From: Rosa chinensis
Lineage: Eukaryota; Streptophyta; Magnoliopsida; Rosales; Rosaceae
Assembly: GCF_002994745.2 (NCBI RefSeq)
Contig: NC_037094.1
Coordinates: 25,273,001 to 25,337,000 of the forward strand
Length of the DNA stretch: 64,000 nt
Reading direction: 5' to 3'
Shown here: one piece after another, positions 35,761 to 47,100 of the stretch
Position numbering within the stretch: the stretch's first letter is position 1
Layout: the number at the start of each line of letters is the position of its first letter
Notes under the pieces: generated by a model
What the model was told of the DNA's origin: nothing
Databases searched by the model: none
What the model saw: the letters and a program-made list of their open reading frames with translations, nothing else
Position numbers and translations under genes: made by a program

Positions 35761-37199
35761 TACCCTCATTTCATAATCCCGACGTAAAAGCACTCCCAAA
35801 TTTGATCACTTTGCTAGGTTCTGGACCTAAAACAACCACATAAATCTCTATATAAAATCTCATTATAGACCACTTCATTACATCACAAAATTTCTAGCTA
35901 GAAGAAAGATGGAGGGCAGTTATTTCATCCTCGATCGGGTTAACCTTCACTCTCCTCCTCACCATGGCCACCACCCTATTGCATTGTAAATTCTACTTGA
36001 AAACAGTTCCCACTCAGCCATCCCCTGTGGCAACCTCTTCATGATTGACGACCATCTCCAAGTGTGTTATGGCCAGTACCTAAACTTACCTATCTACCGA
36101 TCATTCATACAATAAATAATTAAGATTCTCATTTCTTTTCCCTTCGTTTCAATCATTTAGGGGCCAAAAGTTGATTTTTTGTTTGTCTAAGTATTTGAGG
36201 AAACCTCTTTCTCGAAAGTTGTATTAGGAGTTAAATCGAGTTCGTGAACATATGGCATGCAGCAAAAATCAGAGTTAGTATGCAAAAGTTACGATTTGAA
36301 GAGCAAAAGTTACTATTTTGGGAACTTACTATAAATAGAAAGTTGTAAAGGGAAACTTTCGATTTCAGGAAGTTTCCATGTTCAACGAAAAACCCTAAAT
36401 TCCAAAACTCTTTTAAGACTGACCCGGTTACTGACCCGACTTGAAATCCAAACCCGGTCGGAACTTCGTCGTTTGGCGACCTTAGGTCGTAACCAGTCCC
36501 ATCTGAACCACCTCTTCCTCTTGCTCCTTGTGAGTGTGAATCGACCAATTAGCAGCAAAAAAGGAAAATCGAAGTAGGCCCAAACCTAAGATTTTGAGAC
36601 TTGAGTCGAAAAAATAAAAATGGACCTACACCTTTTATGGAGAAGAGAAAAAAATAGCCAAAAAGTTTGCAAAAAAAAAAATTGAAAAGAAAAATAGATA
36701 GACAACTAAAAGGGGATTGAACCTAGACTAGGGATAATGTAAGAAAAAGAAATGCAGTGTGCTAACTGAACCAACTTTATTCCTTAGTGGGAGACTTACA
36801 TTTTATATTATTGATATTTGTTAAATACCCAAAAAAAAAAAAAATTAGGCCCCACAAGACACCGAGCCTGAGACAGTCACCTCACGAACCTCATGTCAGT
36901 TTCAGGTCTAAATCGAAGAGCCATTCATCTCGACAGTTCGTGCGAGTCACCAAGTCAGAATTTCATTTTCCGACCACCTCAGCTGACGAAACCTATTAGG
37001 TTTTGTAGAGAATCAGGCGCTTAACAAACCCTCATAATGGTGTAGCTTGAATTAATTGGAGTGAGGAGATTCAACGGCTAGAAAAAATAGGGATTCCCAA
37101 AGCTTTGTATGATGACATGTAGAATGTGCGAGCTCAAGGAGAAATTTGTCGAATGGCTGTCATAGCCAAAATTCAATGAGTGGACATTTGGTTTTAAAT
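35761..37199. other. Intergenic with unidentified repeat-like sequence
   Basis: No supportable gene. The longest frame (36548-36231, minus, 105 codons) resembles nothing I recognise. The 36.2-37.0 kb part looks like degenerate retrotransposon sequence but shows no diagnostic motif. A short ATG frame near 35910 is too short to name. Confidence 0.35.
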
Positions 37200-38290
37200 T
37201 AATTATGCATGCAGTATTTTATTCTAAATTTTGATTTATTGTAACGATTTATATTATGATATTTGAGTATTGTTGATTTATCGGAGGGTGGTAGTATTAT
37301 GGTTTCGATAACTTGTTGATAATTTTCGACATAGATTAAGCTTCAGGTCGTTTTCCTATCCCAAAGTTTTGTTGTTTCTTCGAGTTATTTGAATTTTGGG
37401 TCATATTGAGGTGATGGTTGATCATGAATTCTACTCAGAATATTTTTATTGACTCATTGAATTTATTTGAATATTGAGTCAATATGGAGCTGATGCTACT
37501 ATTGGAATTATTGAGAAATTTTTTTTTTTCAAAAGTGGAGATTTAAATATTATATATGACAGTTAATGAGTTGGATTATAAATTGAGGAGGTGAATTATG
37601 AAAAATGATTATGATAACACATGCATGCATGCATTACCTTCCAGACAATATTATGGTCGGTAGTACCTTCCAGAATATATATCCGGTCTACAGTATCTTC
37701 CAATGCATCATCTGGTCGGCAATATCCTTCTGATGACACAAGATGGTTAGCATTACCATCTAGCATCGCCTCGTAGTATACCGGTTAAGATTATTTTCAA
37801 GAGACCTTATTGCAATGCTTTGGTTTTTAATTGAGAATTAAATTAGGAAAACATTAAATTTTATTTTATTTTTTCCTTGAAATCATTCATTTTCGTCCAT
37901 TTAGTACTCTAACAGTTTTATATGCTTTTTCATGAGATTTTTAGTTTTTTGTGTCCAGTTTGTAGATTAGTTTAGTTCGAGCTTTAGTAGGAGTCGAGAC
38001 ATAGTGTCCACCGCTTCCATCTTCGATTCATTGTAGATTACACGTTAACTTATACTTTATTTCAGTTGTATTGATAAGTTGAGCTTCAAGATTTGTGTTT
38101 TAGAATTTTTATGAATTATTTGTGTGAGATATTGTTAGCTATTGAAAGTGTACCAATTATCTTCATAAATTTGGGTGTAGTCGTGTAGATTCTGCCAAAG
38201 TTTCTGCAAGATTTCCCTTAAGATGAACCCCGTGGGCCCTCTTCAGATTTCAGGATGGGTCCTGTTAAAAAGAGCCCTAAGGCCCACTCA
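37200..38290. mobile_element. Probable Ty3/gypsy LTR remnant
   Basis: The segment has LTR-like composition: a set of degenerate roughly 40-bp units around TACCTTCCAG / GGTCGG (37630-37770), and a GATTCTGCCAAAGTTTCTGC segment (about 38188) followed by a GTGGGCCCTCTTCAG block, which I associate with gypsy LTRs of rosaceous plants. No boundaries, PBS or coding domains were found, so this is tentative. Confidence 0.35.
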
Positions 38291-38641
38291 ACTGTCATTG
38301 AAAATGCAAAGGGGATGTACCTGTTGACCAACAAAAAATCATCTATCTTAACTATCGTAATGTACCTAAATTTTGATTTTACAACCGGTTAAGTTTAAAG
38401 AGAGCTCCTTCAACGGAAGTCCAGTGAAGGAGCCGTCACTAGAGTGGAAGGAGGCTGTGATTGATGGAAGAGAGAAATTTAGGTTTGGCTACAAGGGTTG
38501 TGTGAGTTAAGACTCATTCCCTCAATGGTTGCGCTGGTGATGTCATTGTGAAGGATAGGGTAACTCTCATTCGCTAATGAGGCCGGAAGTGAGGAGGTGC
38601 GGCAAATTCATGCGTTTGAATTTAATTTGTAATTCATGCTT

Positions 38642-38880
38642 GTATTGAACCATAACATTTTAGAATAACTAATTGATATTCTGTATTGAACTATGACATT
38701 TTAGAATAACTAATTAATTTATATCCTGTTATACATGTATCCTTGTATTTCGGTTCGCAAAAGTTAAAATATTGAACTTTTCAATACATTATCTGTATTG
38801 AACTATGACATTTTAGAATAACTAATTAATTGATATCCTGTTATACATGTATCCTTGTATTTCAGTTCTCAAAAGTTAAA
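38642..38880. repeat. Local tandem duplication
   Basis: The phrase GTATTGAACTATGACATT begins copies at 38642, 38682 and 38795. The last two share about 100 bases including CCTGTTATACATGTATCC, giving a period of 113 bases; the first is a partial copy. Confidence 0.8.
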
Positions 38881-39117
38881 ATATTTTTACTTTGATAACA
38901 TGATATCTAACATATCATGCATATTTTTTCCATTAAAAGAATTATTTTGGAAGTAGACAAAAGTTGAACAATAAGAGAGACCAAATTGGATGTGGGTTAC
39001 ATAGGTGTCACAACGTTGTATTCTTAGGATGCAACATTAGTATGCGCTCATAAACTAAACCAGTAACTGGAAAATTTGTTACATGCAATATAATTATTAC
39101 ATTATCAGCCTCCTGTT

Positions 39118-40198
39118 TTACTCTATCACTAACACTCCACGCTTTTGATCTTCATCCCACCTCTCAATCTGCAATTCATCAAGAAATTGTAAGATCTAAT
39201 GCAACATAAAAAAAATTCCATTAAAAAATCAGAAACAAGATTTAATCACAATATTGTTGAGTACTAGGTCGTTAGGGTCATATTTATTGATTATTTACCC
39301 ACTCAAGAGGGCACAAAATCTTATAATTTTTCTCAAACCTCACACATTGAGGTGTGCCATCGCCCTTGTCCTTGATACACCTGAGATCAACATGCATATA
39401 CACATGAAACATTAGCTATATGGTTGTGTAAAGATGAATTAATGACAAAACATCACTGATCGGAAACTTGGAGCATGTACGTAGTAGATTTAAAACCTAG
39501 AGGAATTTCACCATGGAGTGACCTTAATCATCATCATATCTTGCTATATATTCTCATACATACACAGGGTAATTAATCACGAATTATCTTATTTAAATGA
39601 GCAATAATTAAGATAGATCAGTCTAAACCCTTTTCAGAAAATTTCAGGTAAGATGGCACAAATAACTGATAATATGAAATCCCTTTATCGTTGGCATTAA
39701 TATTTGCAAGACAAAATAATCTAAACACAAAATTAATGTTCAAGTCATGTTATCATAGTCATAAAAACCTAAACAAACTATCGACGTAGATCAATCATTT
39801 CAGGTTGATAATTTTTTATGAAAAGAATCATAACAACCACCATATATACAAAAGGCTAGCTGATCAAAGAAATTGTAGGCAGTTCCTTAGCAGTTAGCTT
39901 CCAAGTATTTTAAGTTTATTACATACGTATAGAGCAAGATCGATCTAGCTAGAAATTAAGTAAAAAATGATGGGGGTGATATTCACTTGTGGAACTGCCA
40001 GTAACTAGCATAGCAGTGTCGCGCAACTGGGTTATGTTCGTCTTCAACCTCCTCCTTGTAGCTCGGTGGTGGCGAAGAAGGCTACAGCGGCAAAGTCGGT
40101 GTCGGTTTAGGAGGAGCTGATCTGATGGAGCCGTACTCATGAGCAGGCCGAGGAGCCTGCTCTCCTCGAGCCACCTTATTCACATCTCTGCTTCTCAT
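39118..40198 (-). pseudogene. Cytochrome c oxidase subunit 6b-like gene with in-frame TAG
   Basis: Three exons on the minus strand: 40198-39987, 39380-39299, 39168-39118 (stop TAA 39120-39118), with matching phases and GT-AG borders. COX6B is a nuclear-encoded intermembrane-space subunit of complex IV with a twin-Cys fold. The product keeps RHCYASYWQFHKC (CX9C), then QCVRFEKNYKILC (CX10C), then PLEWIERWDEDQKRG, the family order and spacing. Exon 1 begins MRSRDVNKVARGEQ and is Pro-rich, but carries an in-frame TAG at 40084-40082 before the domain. Either it is a nonsense mutation, making this a pseudogene, or that TAG is the acceptor of an intron with an undetected upstream exon. Intact cysteines and splice sites favour recent or no loss of function. 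Confidence 0.75.
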
Positions 40199-40624
40199 CT
40201 TGTCATGCGGATCCATTTGGGTAGCTGACATAGCTGAATTCGATCGATTTCAATCACTATCTGTTCTTTCTATGGTGTGTGTTCTATACTCCAAAATTTG
40301 CAAGTGCAAACATAATATGCGTGCCTTATTTTCTTTTCTTAATTCCCTAAGCGGTGGAGTAACAAATGTAAGCATCTGCACATAAGATCATATCATACTA
40401 TACTACCACATATTCTGCTGTGTCATCCTAAACAATTTGTCAAGACAAGGAAAGAGACATCTGGCAAACAAGACTAGCTGTGAGCTCAAACAATGGCTGT
40501 GATTCAAATTTTCACTGCTGATTGATTAAAGATGCTTTAATGCGCTCCAGGTGCGTAGAATGGTAATGGTTTCTCATTAAGATATCATGTGTTCGAGCTC
40601 ATCAGGAGATGAAGTGGAGTGAGG
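40199..40624. other. Intergenic, no feature recognised
   Basis: Sequence upstream of the COX6B-like gene. No coding frame or repeat boundary identified. Confidence 0.35.
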
Positions 40625-40633
40625 TTAAAAAAA

Positions 40634-40760
40634 GGGAAAATGCTCATTTACCCAATTTTAGCTTAAAATTTGCCCACTTGCTCCACTAACTGTTTTTTAA
40701 CCCCGTTTACCCAAAACATTCTAAGCGATTATTTCCCCTTTACCAAATTAATTTTTTATT
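40634..40760. repeat. Left terminal inverted repeat of element 1
   Basis: Begins GGGAAAATGCTCATTTACCC and pairs with the complement of 42160-42285 over roughly 110 bases with scattered mismatches. Confidence 0.85.
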
Positions 40761-40800
40761 ATTTTTTTTTTGGGACTTTTTTGCCCTCTCCCCCCTCACC

Positions 40801-40804
<4 letters not shown>

Positions 40805-40889
<85 letters not shown>
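40805..40889. repeat. (CT)n microsatellite
   Basis: Almost perfect CT dinucleotide tract of about 85 bases inside element 1, next to the captured gene fragment. The apparent Ser/Leu-repeat reading frames here are artefacts of the tract. Confidence 0.98.
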
Positions 40890-40890
<1 letters not shown>

Positions 40891-40956
40891 GACGACGTCG
40901 GATTTCTCTCTCCCTCCCTCCATCCCTCCAGCAGGTAACCCACGACGCCTGCTCTC

Positions 40957-41070
40957 ACCATCGCGGCGCCGAAACTCATCGTCGTGCTCTCCGCGGCCAA
41001 GCTCGACGCCAAGCCAACGGTCCTCGTCGCTTAAAAGCTCGGCGAGGCTGGGGTTGACCTTCTGAAGGAA
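40957..41070 (+). pseudogene. 3-phosphoglycerate dehydrogenase N-terminal fragment captured by element 1
   Basis: The frame reads KLIVVLSAAKLDAKPTVLVA, a stop (TAA at 41032-41034), then KLGEAGVDLLKE. This matches the end of the plastid transit peptide and the first conserved block of plant PGDH (KPTVLV-E-KLGEAG-DLL), the first enzyme of phosphorylated serine biosynthesis. The stop replaces the conserved Glu codon. Homology ends at about 41070, so only exon-1 sequence was captured. Not functional. Confidence 0.82.
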
Positions 41071-41149
41071 TCGACGACGGACTGAAAACTGCTATCTGGG
41101 ACTGAAAACTGCTATCTGCTATTGTGCAGTCATAACCATAAAAGTTGTT

Positions 41150-41850
41150 ACATTAGTGCCCCCCAGTAGACTTTGTATTGGAGGCCAATGATGACTGCTT
41201 TATTTATTGACGGACTGAAAACTGCTATTCCAAAGTAAATGTAGTGTTAAATTGCAGTAGTCGATAAATGAAAAAAATTGTGTGGTTTGTGTCAGTCTAG
41301 TGGGGGGCAGTAGACAGAATATTGACCCTCAAAATGTGGGTTTTTAGACATTATCTGTTGTTTTGAGTGTGAATAACTTCTATAATTTGTGAAACATAGG
41401 AAGCGGTGTAATGTTTGATGGTCTATTGGGGGGCAGTAGACACATTAGTGCTACCCAATAATGTCTTTCTTAGGAGACAGTAATCATCTCTTGTTGATTT
41501 GTTTGTGATAAAGTGCAATACACTGTGAATCCTTGAAACTGGTGCAAGTTTTAATGGTTTAGTGGGGGGCAGTAGACACATTACTGCCCCCAAATAATGT
41601 CTTCATATGAAGTCAGAACCCTTCACTTAACTGGTGCAAGGTTTAATGGTTTAGTGGGGGGCAGTAGACACATTACTGCCCCCAAATAATGTCTTCGTTT
41701 TAAGTTAGAACTCTTCACTTAACTATCATTGACAGATTATTGTACTTTAAGACTTATCAAAACTCTAATTCCAGTGATTAATTAACCACAGTTAAGAAAT
41801 TAGTGGGGGGCAATAATCTGTCTATTACCCCCCAATAGACCACAGTTTTG
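41150..41850. repeat. Array of G-loop palindromes in element 1
   Basis: About six imperfect units of the form T(A/T)(T/G)T-GGGGGG-C(A)(G/A)TAGAC occur near 41157, 41297, 41426, 41558, 41651 and 41801, several followed by the partly inverse ACATTACTGCCCCCAAAT. Two units (41550-41605 and 41640-41700) are near-identical over about 55 bases. The same motif is found in elements 2 and 3. Confidence 0.85.
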
Positions 41851-42060
41851 ACGTCGTCTGAGACCTGCAAGGGAAGCCCAGACCCGATTCCGGCGTGGAG
41901 CTTCGGAGCTTCCCGGACATCTGACGAACAAAACCGGCGAAGCCCAGAGGGGTTGGGATCGTGGAGTTAGATGGCGTCATCCTCTGGTGGTCCGACGGTG
42001 GGACGGAGCGGCGGCGGCAGAGGCCGACATCGACGGTGGAGTGGTGGGTGTGGTGACTCT

Positions 42061-42150
42061 GAGAGAGAGAGAGAAAGAGAGCCTGAGACGAGGTTAGAGA
42101 AAGAGAGAGAAAGAGAGAGAGATAAATCGATGAGGGGGAGGAGAGAGAGA
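42061..42150. repeat. (GA)n-rich tract
   Basis: Interrupted GAGAGA/AAGAGA sequence near the right end of element 1, mirroring the (CT)n tract near the left end. Confidence 0.9.
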
Positions 42151-42159
42151 TATGAGTTT

Positions 42160-42285
42160 AATTTGTTAGTTAAAATGAGGGCAATACTATCAAACACTGT
42201 TAGATTGGGTAAATGGGGTTAAAAAACTCTTAGTGGAGTAAGTGGGCAATTTTTGGCCAAAAATTGGGTAAGTGGTCACAGCCCC
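42160..42285. repeat. Right terminal inverted repeat of element 1
   Basis: Read inward from the right end it starts GGGGCTGTGACCACTTACCC and continues with the same CCCACTTACTCCACTAA block as the left end. Confidence 0.85.
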
Positions 42286-42701
42286 TAAAAAAAAATGCTT
42301 TAATATACTTCAGTAAAAATTGATTACTCACGTATTCTAGTCAAGAAGTGCTAGAGTGAGTAATTATAATAAGGGAATTGATATGGGGTCTCAATGAGGC
42401 CTAAGATTTGTGGCCTCAAATCCTAAGTGTCATGCCATGTAAGCAAATGCAAATTTTATTTTCAATTTCACATAATATATCTTGCCACATCATACTATTG
42501 CAACACCAACTTTACCCTTTTACATTTCCTTATGTTAAAGGATGAATTAATTACATTAATGAATTTAATTAGGTGACAAAAAAAATATCAACTCTTAATT
42601 ATGTATTAATTTAAGATTCTTTGACCAATATTTTTCTTCATTTAGTTAAATTCTTTCCTTTAATTTTTCTTTCCAAATGGTATTAATATATTGAATTATA
42701 T

Positions 42702-44402
42702 TTTTCTTCTCTTGGTAGGCAGGATACCTATCAATATGCAATACCACTTAGCGAAGCAAGAAGCCGCAATACTCCCCTAGGGTTAGGGTTTACGTCTGTG
42801 AAAAAAAAAATTTCGACAAAGGATGACCTCTGTTGATGCAATGGCAGCACGACTTGCCTCCTCCCTCGCTCTTGCGGATGGGAAGCGGCCTGTTGATCTG
42901 CGTCCATCCAAGGGACTACGACAACTAGAGGTTTTTATGATCAGAAAGTTATTGACTGCAAGGGACTATGCACACCAGTCTTTCATGGGGATGTTCAGAT
43001 CGGCGTGGAGAACTAATGGTACTCTTCGTATCGATGAAGCGGGTGAAGATGATCGTGTGTTGATCTCCTTCTCGGATCCAATCGACAGGACTAGGGTTTG
43101 GAAGGGCGGTCCGTGGGGTTTCAATTGAGCCCCAATAGCGCTGGCAGAGTATGATGGGGTGAGCCCCGTGATGTCAGTGCCGCTGGAGAAGTCATCGTAC
43201 TGGATGACGTTACTGGGTGTTCCTCCGGCGTTTCGGTCGGAATGGATCATGCGCCTTATAGGCAGCACAATCGGGGAGTTTATGGAATTTGATCGGACAG
43301 CTTTCCAGACGAGAGCACTACGAATCCGGGTGGAAATTGCATATGTGAGGCCATTGCTGCTCCGACGTCGTTTCCAGGTTGAGGATGAGGTCAGTTTGTT
43401 GTACAATTCAAATACAATTCACCGCTGTGGGCTCGTTACCCATGTGGGATTGCCATGCTCCGGGCCGGAGTTGCTGGAGGACGATCAGGGGCCAATAGGG
43501 ACGGTGGAGCCGCCATCAGCCTTGGCGGTACTGCGTGGTAGACCGGAAACAAGTGCGACTGCAGCTAGGGGTTGGACAAATAGCCAAACCCTAGTTTTCC
43601 AAGCCCAGGTTCCTCGAGTTATTCTAGAGGTCCTCCTACAGCAGACCGCTGGGAACATGAACCGAGCCACAAGACAGGTGCATATTCGAGAACTTGCGGA
43701 GCCCCGACAGGAGGTCCCAGCCATTACAGGGGGCGTCGTCACCGTGAAGGAGAGGAGGTACTCATCTCTCCTAAAAAGCTTCGTCTCAGTTTGGCTATAG
43801 GTAAAAACAACCTAGATGCTGTGACTATGGGGCTTGTTGACGCACATACTAGTGCAATGGAGAAACCAAAGAGAAAGCGTGGCCGTCCTGTCGGAAGTCT
43901 CAACAAACTGCCCTATGGTACTGCAGGAAAAAGCAAAGTGATCAAGAAAGATGAAGACCAAAGTAAGCAGACCAAGAGGAACAGCACGAAGACCAACCTG
44001 TTGCCAAGGTTGTTAGATGCTGAAGATGGAGCTAATTCCAACCCTAAGGGGAAGGAGTTGGCTCTTATCTAGTTTCTCGTATAATTTAGACATTTGGAAT
44101 CCAAGTCTTGTAAAGGAGGGTTAAATCTCTATAGGCTTCTCTAAGATGTTTCTAGTTTGTTTTTTTGTACCACAATTGCATGGTGGCAAAATAGGCTAGA
44201 TGATTGATTTTGCCTTAGGAAGCGAGGTTTTGTCTTGCTTAGTTTAGGCTTGTGTTCAGCGAGCGTCCCTTAGTTCTTAATGAGTTTAGTTTTAGGCTTA
44301 GATAGGTTCTCTTGGTCATCGACTAGTTACTTATGTAAGCTTTGTAAGCTCTCGCCTGTTTCCATGGTTTGATTATTGCAATCAATTCCTATTCAAAAAA
44401 AA
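42702..44402 (+). mobile_element. Non-LTR retroposon carrying only an ORF1-like (DUF4283) region
   Basis: Flanked directly by aatatattgaattatat at 42685-42701 and 44403-44419 and ending in an A tract (44394-44404), so inserted on the plus strand. Between the duplications are a DUF4283-type gag-like coding region and a 3' UTR of about 300 bases; no reverse transcriptase is present. It was either mobilised in trans or is an internally deleted LINE. Confidence 0.85.
42823..44072 (+). pseudogene. DUF4283 / ORF1-like gag protein of the retroposon, broken
   Basis: First part (42823-43128): MTSVDAMAARLASSLALADG then LISFSDPIDRTRVWKGGPWG, the DUF4283 fold typical of plant LINE ORF1. A TGA at 43126-43128 interrupts the frame. 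It resumes with YWMTLLGVPPAFRSEWIMRL, IRVEIAYVRPLLLRRRF and a degenerate CCHC-like segment (HRCGLVTHVGLPC). A basic tail (KPKRKRGRPVGSLNK, an AT-hook-like RGRP motif) follows in another frame at 43791-44072. Nucleic-acid binding is known for the family; this copy is not intact. Confidence 0.8.
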
Positions 44403-44419
44403 AATATATTGAATTATAT

Positions 44420-45044
44420 GCCAAGAGATAGACGTTAACTTTTCTTTCCAAATATTGATTAATTTCATCCAAAAAAAAAATAGTATTAATAAATTGAATT
44501 TAGGAAACACTTATGTCTAAATTAAGAGGTAAGAAAAAATTCCCACATTAGCAGCCATTAATTAACATCTACAATCTAGATATAAGAGAAAAATAAACAA
44601 AAAATAATAAATTCAGATATAACGTTTGAACCCTAACTACATAAAGAGAAAACAATAAACAAAAGAATATGTACAATCATATGAATATGTATTTTTCATA
44701 TTATAATTTCAAAATTTGCAGGAACCCAACATAGGTTGAATTCATATACATGTGTTATGCAAATCTATTAATTGAACGTATGTACAAATCTATTGACTGA
44801 ATTACACTAAATTTTTTGTACTCTTGATTGTAGAAAAAAAAAATTGTTGTTTAAATCTAAGCATGAGTGTAATGAAAAGAAAAAAAAAATGAAAGAAAGC
44901 TAAATTTTTTTTTCTTTAGAAGAAAACCAAAATAATTTAGTCATTAGATTTTGAAAAGATAAGATAGTCTTTTTTCTGAAAAATTACATAGCATGATTTG
45001 ACAAATAGATAATGCGTGAATGATATGGCATGACACCTAAGATT
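44420..45044. other. AT-rich interior of the host TIR element
   Basis: Very AT-rich, with poly-A tracts and no coding frame. It continues the sequence interrupted at 42701, consistent with the interior of the element spanning 42385-47100. Confidence 0.5.
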
Positions 45045-45054
45045 GAGGCCACAA

Positions 45055-47066
45055 TTTTTTTTTTTTTTAAAAGGGGTTTGGAACCCAGCTTATAACTGGG
45101 AGGCTCAGCCCCACGCCTGGTTCCATTTATTAAATTATAATTTTGCACTGGGGGACATATAACCTGAATCCCGAGCTACAGTAGATAAGTTACATTGATC
45201 CTCATAGAGAACGTCTGAAATAATAACAAGCACCCCCTCAATCCAGAGATTATCTAATCTACTACTATTAGCAAGGTGTGCTAGCATATTGGCCACACCA
45301 TTTGCTTCATGAAATACAAACCGGAACTGAAAGAAAACAAAAGAACTAGCATACCTCTTGCAGTCAACCAAAATCCGGGCCATATCATATAGGTCCTCTT
45401 CATCCCTCGCTAGGGCATTAACTAATGTAGCGCAATCTGACTCAATCTCAATCTCATCCCTTCCCTCATGTATAGCCAGTAACAGACGCACACGAAGTGA
45501 CTCCACTTCTAAATGCAGCGCTGACTGGGAAATGGGAGATGCCGAGCTAAGGTAGCCACGAACTCTCCATTTGCATCTCGGACTATGACACCAACCCCAC
45601 CTCCTCTACTATTCACTGAGAAACTTCCATCTATATTCACCTTCAGCGGTCCACTAGGGGGACACTTCCATTTAGCCAGAGGCCTCCTAACTCTTGTCTT
45701 ACACCTGCCATGCTGCTTTTAATATTCTTCTAGAAAATTACAGGCTAACCGAGCCATGTGGGAGGGATCAAAGCCACCACTTTTCCACACAAATTGTTCC
45801 GCTCCTGCCAAATCACCCAGAGAGACATCAAAAACCTCTCAAACTGTCCCTTATTAAGTGTCTCACTCATGCTTCTGATCCAATCCTCAACTGACTTGGC
45901 AGGATGCAGCTCCGGTTAGGTGCACAATGGCCCCAAGCACAAAAAACTCCTACTGCTTTACACTCTTTAAAAACATTAATGCCATGCATCCTCCTTTTTA
46001 TACGAGCAAAATGGACACTGTAGGTCTAGGAGGTGGACCCTTCTCTCAAAGGCAGCTCGAGTTGGTAGCAAACCGCGAACCAAACGCCATGCATGCATCC
46101 TCACTTTTGGGGGAATGTTCATCTTCCACAGTTTCTTCCAGAAAACATCACCAGCTAAACCTGCAGCACTACTCGACGTTGAAGCTCTAAATTCCATGTT
46201 CTCAGTAATTCGCTCAATGTGATATCCCTGTATCACGCTGTTGATACCCTTTTTATCAAAATGCCAACATAGCCTGTGATCCCCTCCATTTAAACTAAAC
46301 GGAATTTGTGCAATTCTACTAACCTCATCTTCCATGAAAAGTTCATGCAGTAGCCATATCTCCTAATCACCTGTTTGGTGGTCGATTAAGTCTGCCACTG
46401 TTAGGTCCTCCGTACCCTCCATAGGTGGTGAGAAAGGGCGAAAATTGTACGGCATTGGGATCCAGGGATCCCTCCAGATGGAGATACTCTCACCATTCCA
46501 AATTTGATATCGGAGCCCTTTGCTTAACAACTCACGATCCTTCAGTATGCTCTGCCAAGTGTACGAGGTCCCTTTCTTCTTCTCCACCTTCATGAAGTCC
46601 ACATTTGGGAAATAGCGAGCGTTAAAAACTTAATCAACAAGTGAATCTGGTCTTCTGATGATCCTCTACCCCTGCTTCACTAGAAGAGCGGTGTTGAAAC
46701 TTCTCATATCTCTGAACCCTAGGCCACCTTCAGACTTAGGAAGACAAAGTTTTTCCCATATTGCCCAGTGAATCTTTCTCGCCTCACCCTTATCTCCCCG
46801 GCCACTAGAAACCCGCCATCAATCGATGCATATCAGAGCACAGGTGTTTGGGCAGCTCAAAACAGTTCATCACATAAGTTGGTATTGACTGCACAACTGC
46901 TTTAATTAACACTTCCTTACCAGAGGCACTTAGGGTTTTGTCACACCAGCCTTGCATGCTCTTCCTAACCTTTTCGAGAGAAACTTGAACGCTTATTCCT
47001 TTTAGTAACTTAACTCAAGTGGTAAGCCCAGATACTTTGTGTGCTTCTCTACCCTTGTAACCCTCA
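45055..47066 (-). mobile_element. 5'-truncated LINE in antisense orientation
   Basis: gaggccacaa flanks it directly at 45045-45054 and 47067-47076, and a poly-T tract (45055-45068) marks its 3' end on the minus strand. Read on that strand, the order is post-RT sequence near 46.7 kb, YTWQSILKDRELLSKGLRYQ and WNGESISIWRDPWIP (46602-46363), the zf-RVT region FWKKLWKMNIPPKVRMHAWR (46335-45976), then RNase H (45506-45135: EIEIESDCATLVNAL, FVFHEANGVANMLAHLA). Frames are interrupted by stops. Endonuclease, most of RT and ORF1 are missing. Confidence 0.87.
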
Positions 47067-47100
47067 GAGGCCACAAATCTTAGGCCTCATTGAGGCCACA

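Larger units (their letters stand above)
40634..42285. mobile_element. Mutator-like element 1 (Pack-MULE type) carrying a PGDH fragment
   Basis: The ends are long inverted repeats of about 120 bases. Both contain, in the inward direction, ACTTACCC/CATTTACCC, then CCCACTT(G/A)CTCCACTAA, then GTTTTTTAACCCC(G/A)TTTACCCA. Flanks 40625-40633 (ttaaaaaaa) and 42286-42294 (taaaaaaaa) agree at 8 of 9 positions, as expected for a 9-bp MULE duplication, but the A-rich sequence makes this weak alone. The interior holds a (CT)n tract, a GC-rich piece of 3-phosphoglycerate dehydrogenase, an array of G-loop palindromes and a second GC-rich block near 41850-42060. No transposase, so non-autonomous. Family assignment is strengthened by element 2. 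Confidence 0.85.
42385..47100. mobile_element. TIR element (MITE-like) split by two retroposon insertions
   Basis: The left end (GTCTCAATGAGGCCTAAGAT then TTGTGGCCTCAAAT, from 42385) recurs inverted at the right end (AATCTTAGGCCTCATTGAGG, 47076-47096). An internal copy at 45030-45054 (GGCATGACACCTAAGATTGAGG) abuts an insertion. Removing 42702-44402 and 45055-47066, each with its target duplication, leaves a compact AT-rich element of about 1 kb with terminal repeats of about 60 bases. No transposase; superfamily not determined because the outermost target duplication is unclear. Confidence 0.65.

Noticed and set aside
35910..36060. Short secreted-peptide-like frame beginning MEGSYFILDRV
   Set aside because: Too short and interrupted, with no family signature.
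40670..41065. Plus-strand frame of 131 codons around the CT tract
   Set aside because: Mostly Ser/Leu repeat from the microsatellite; the PGDH homology is in a different frame.
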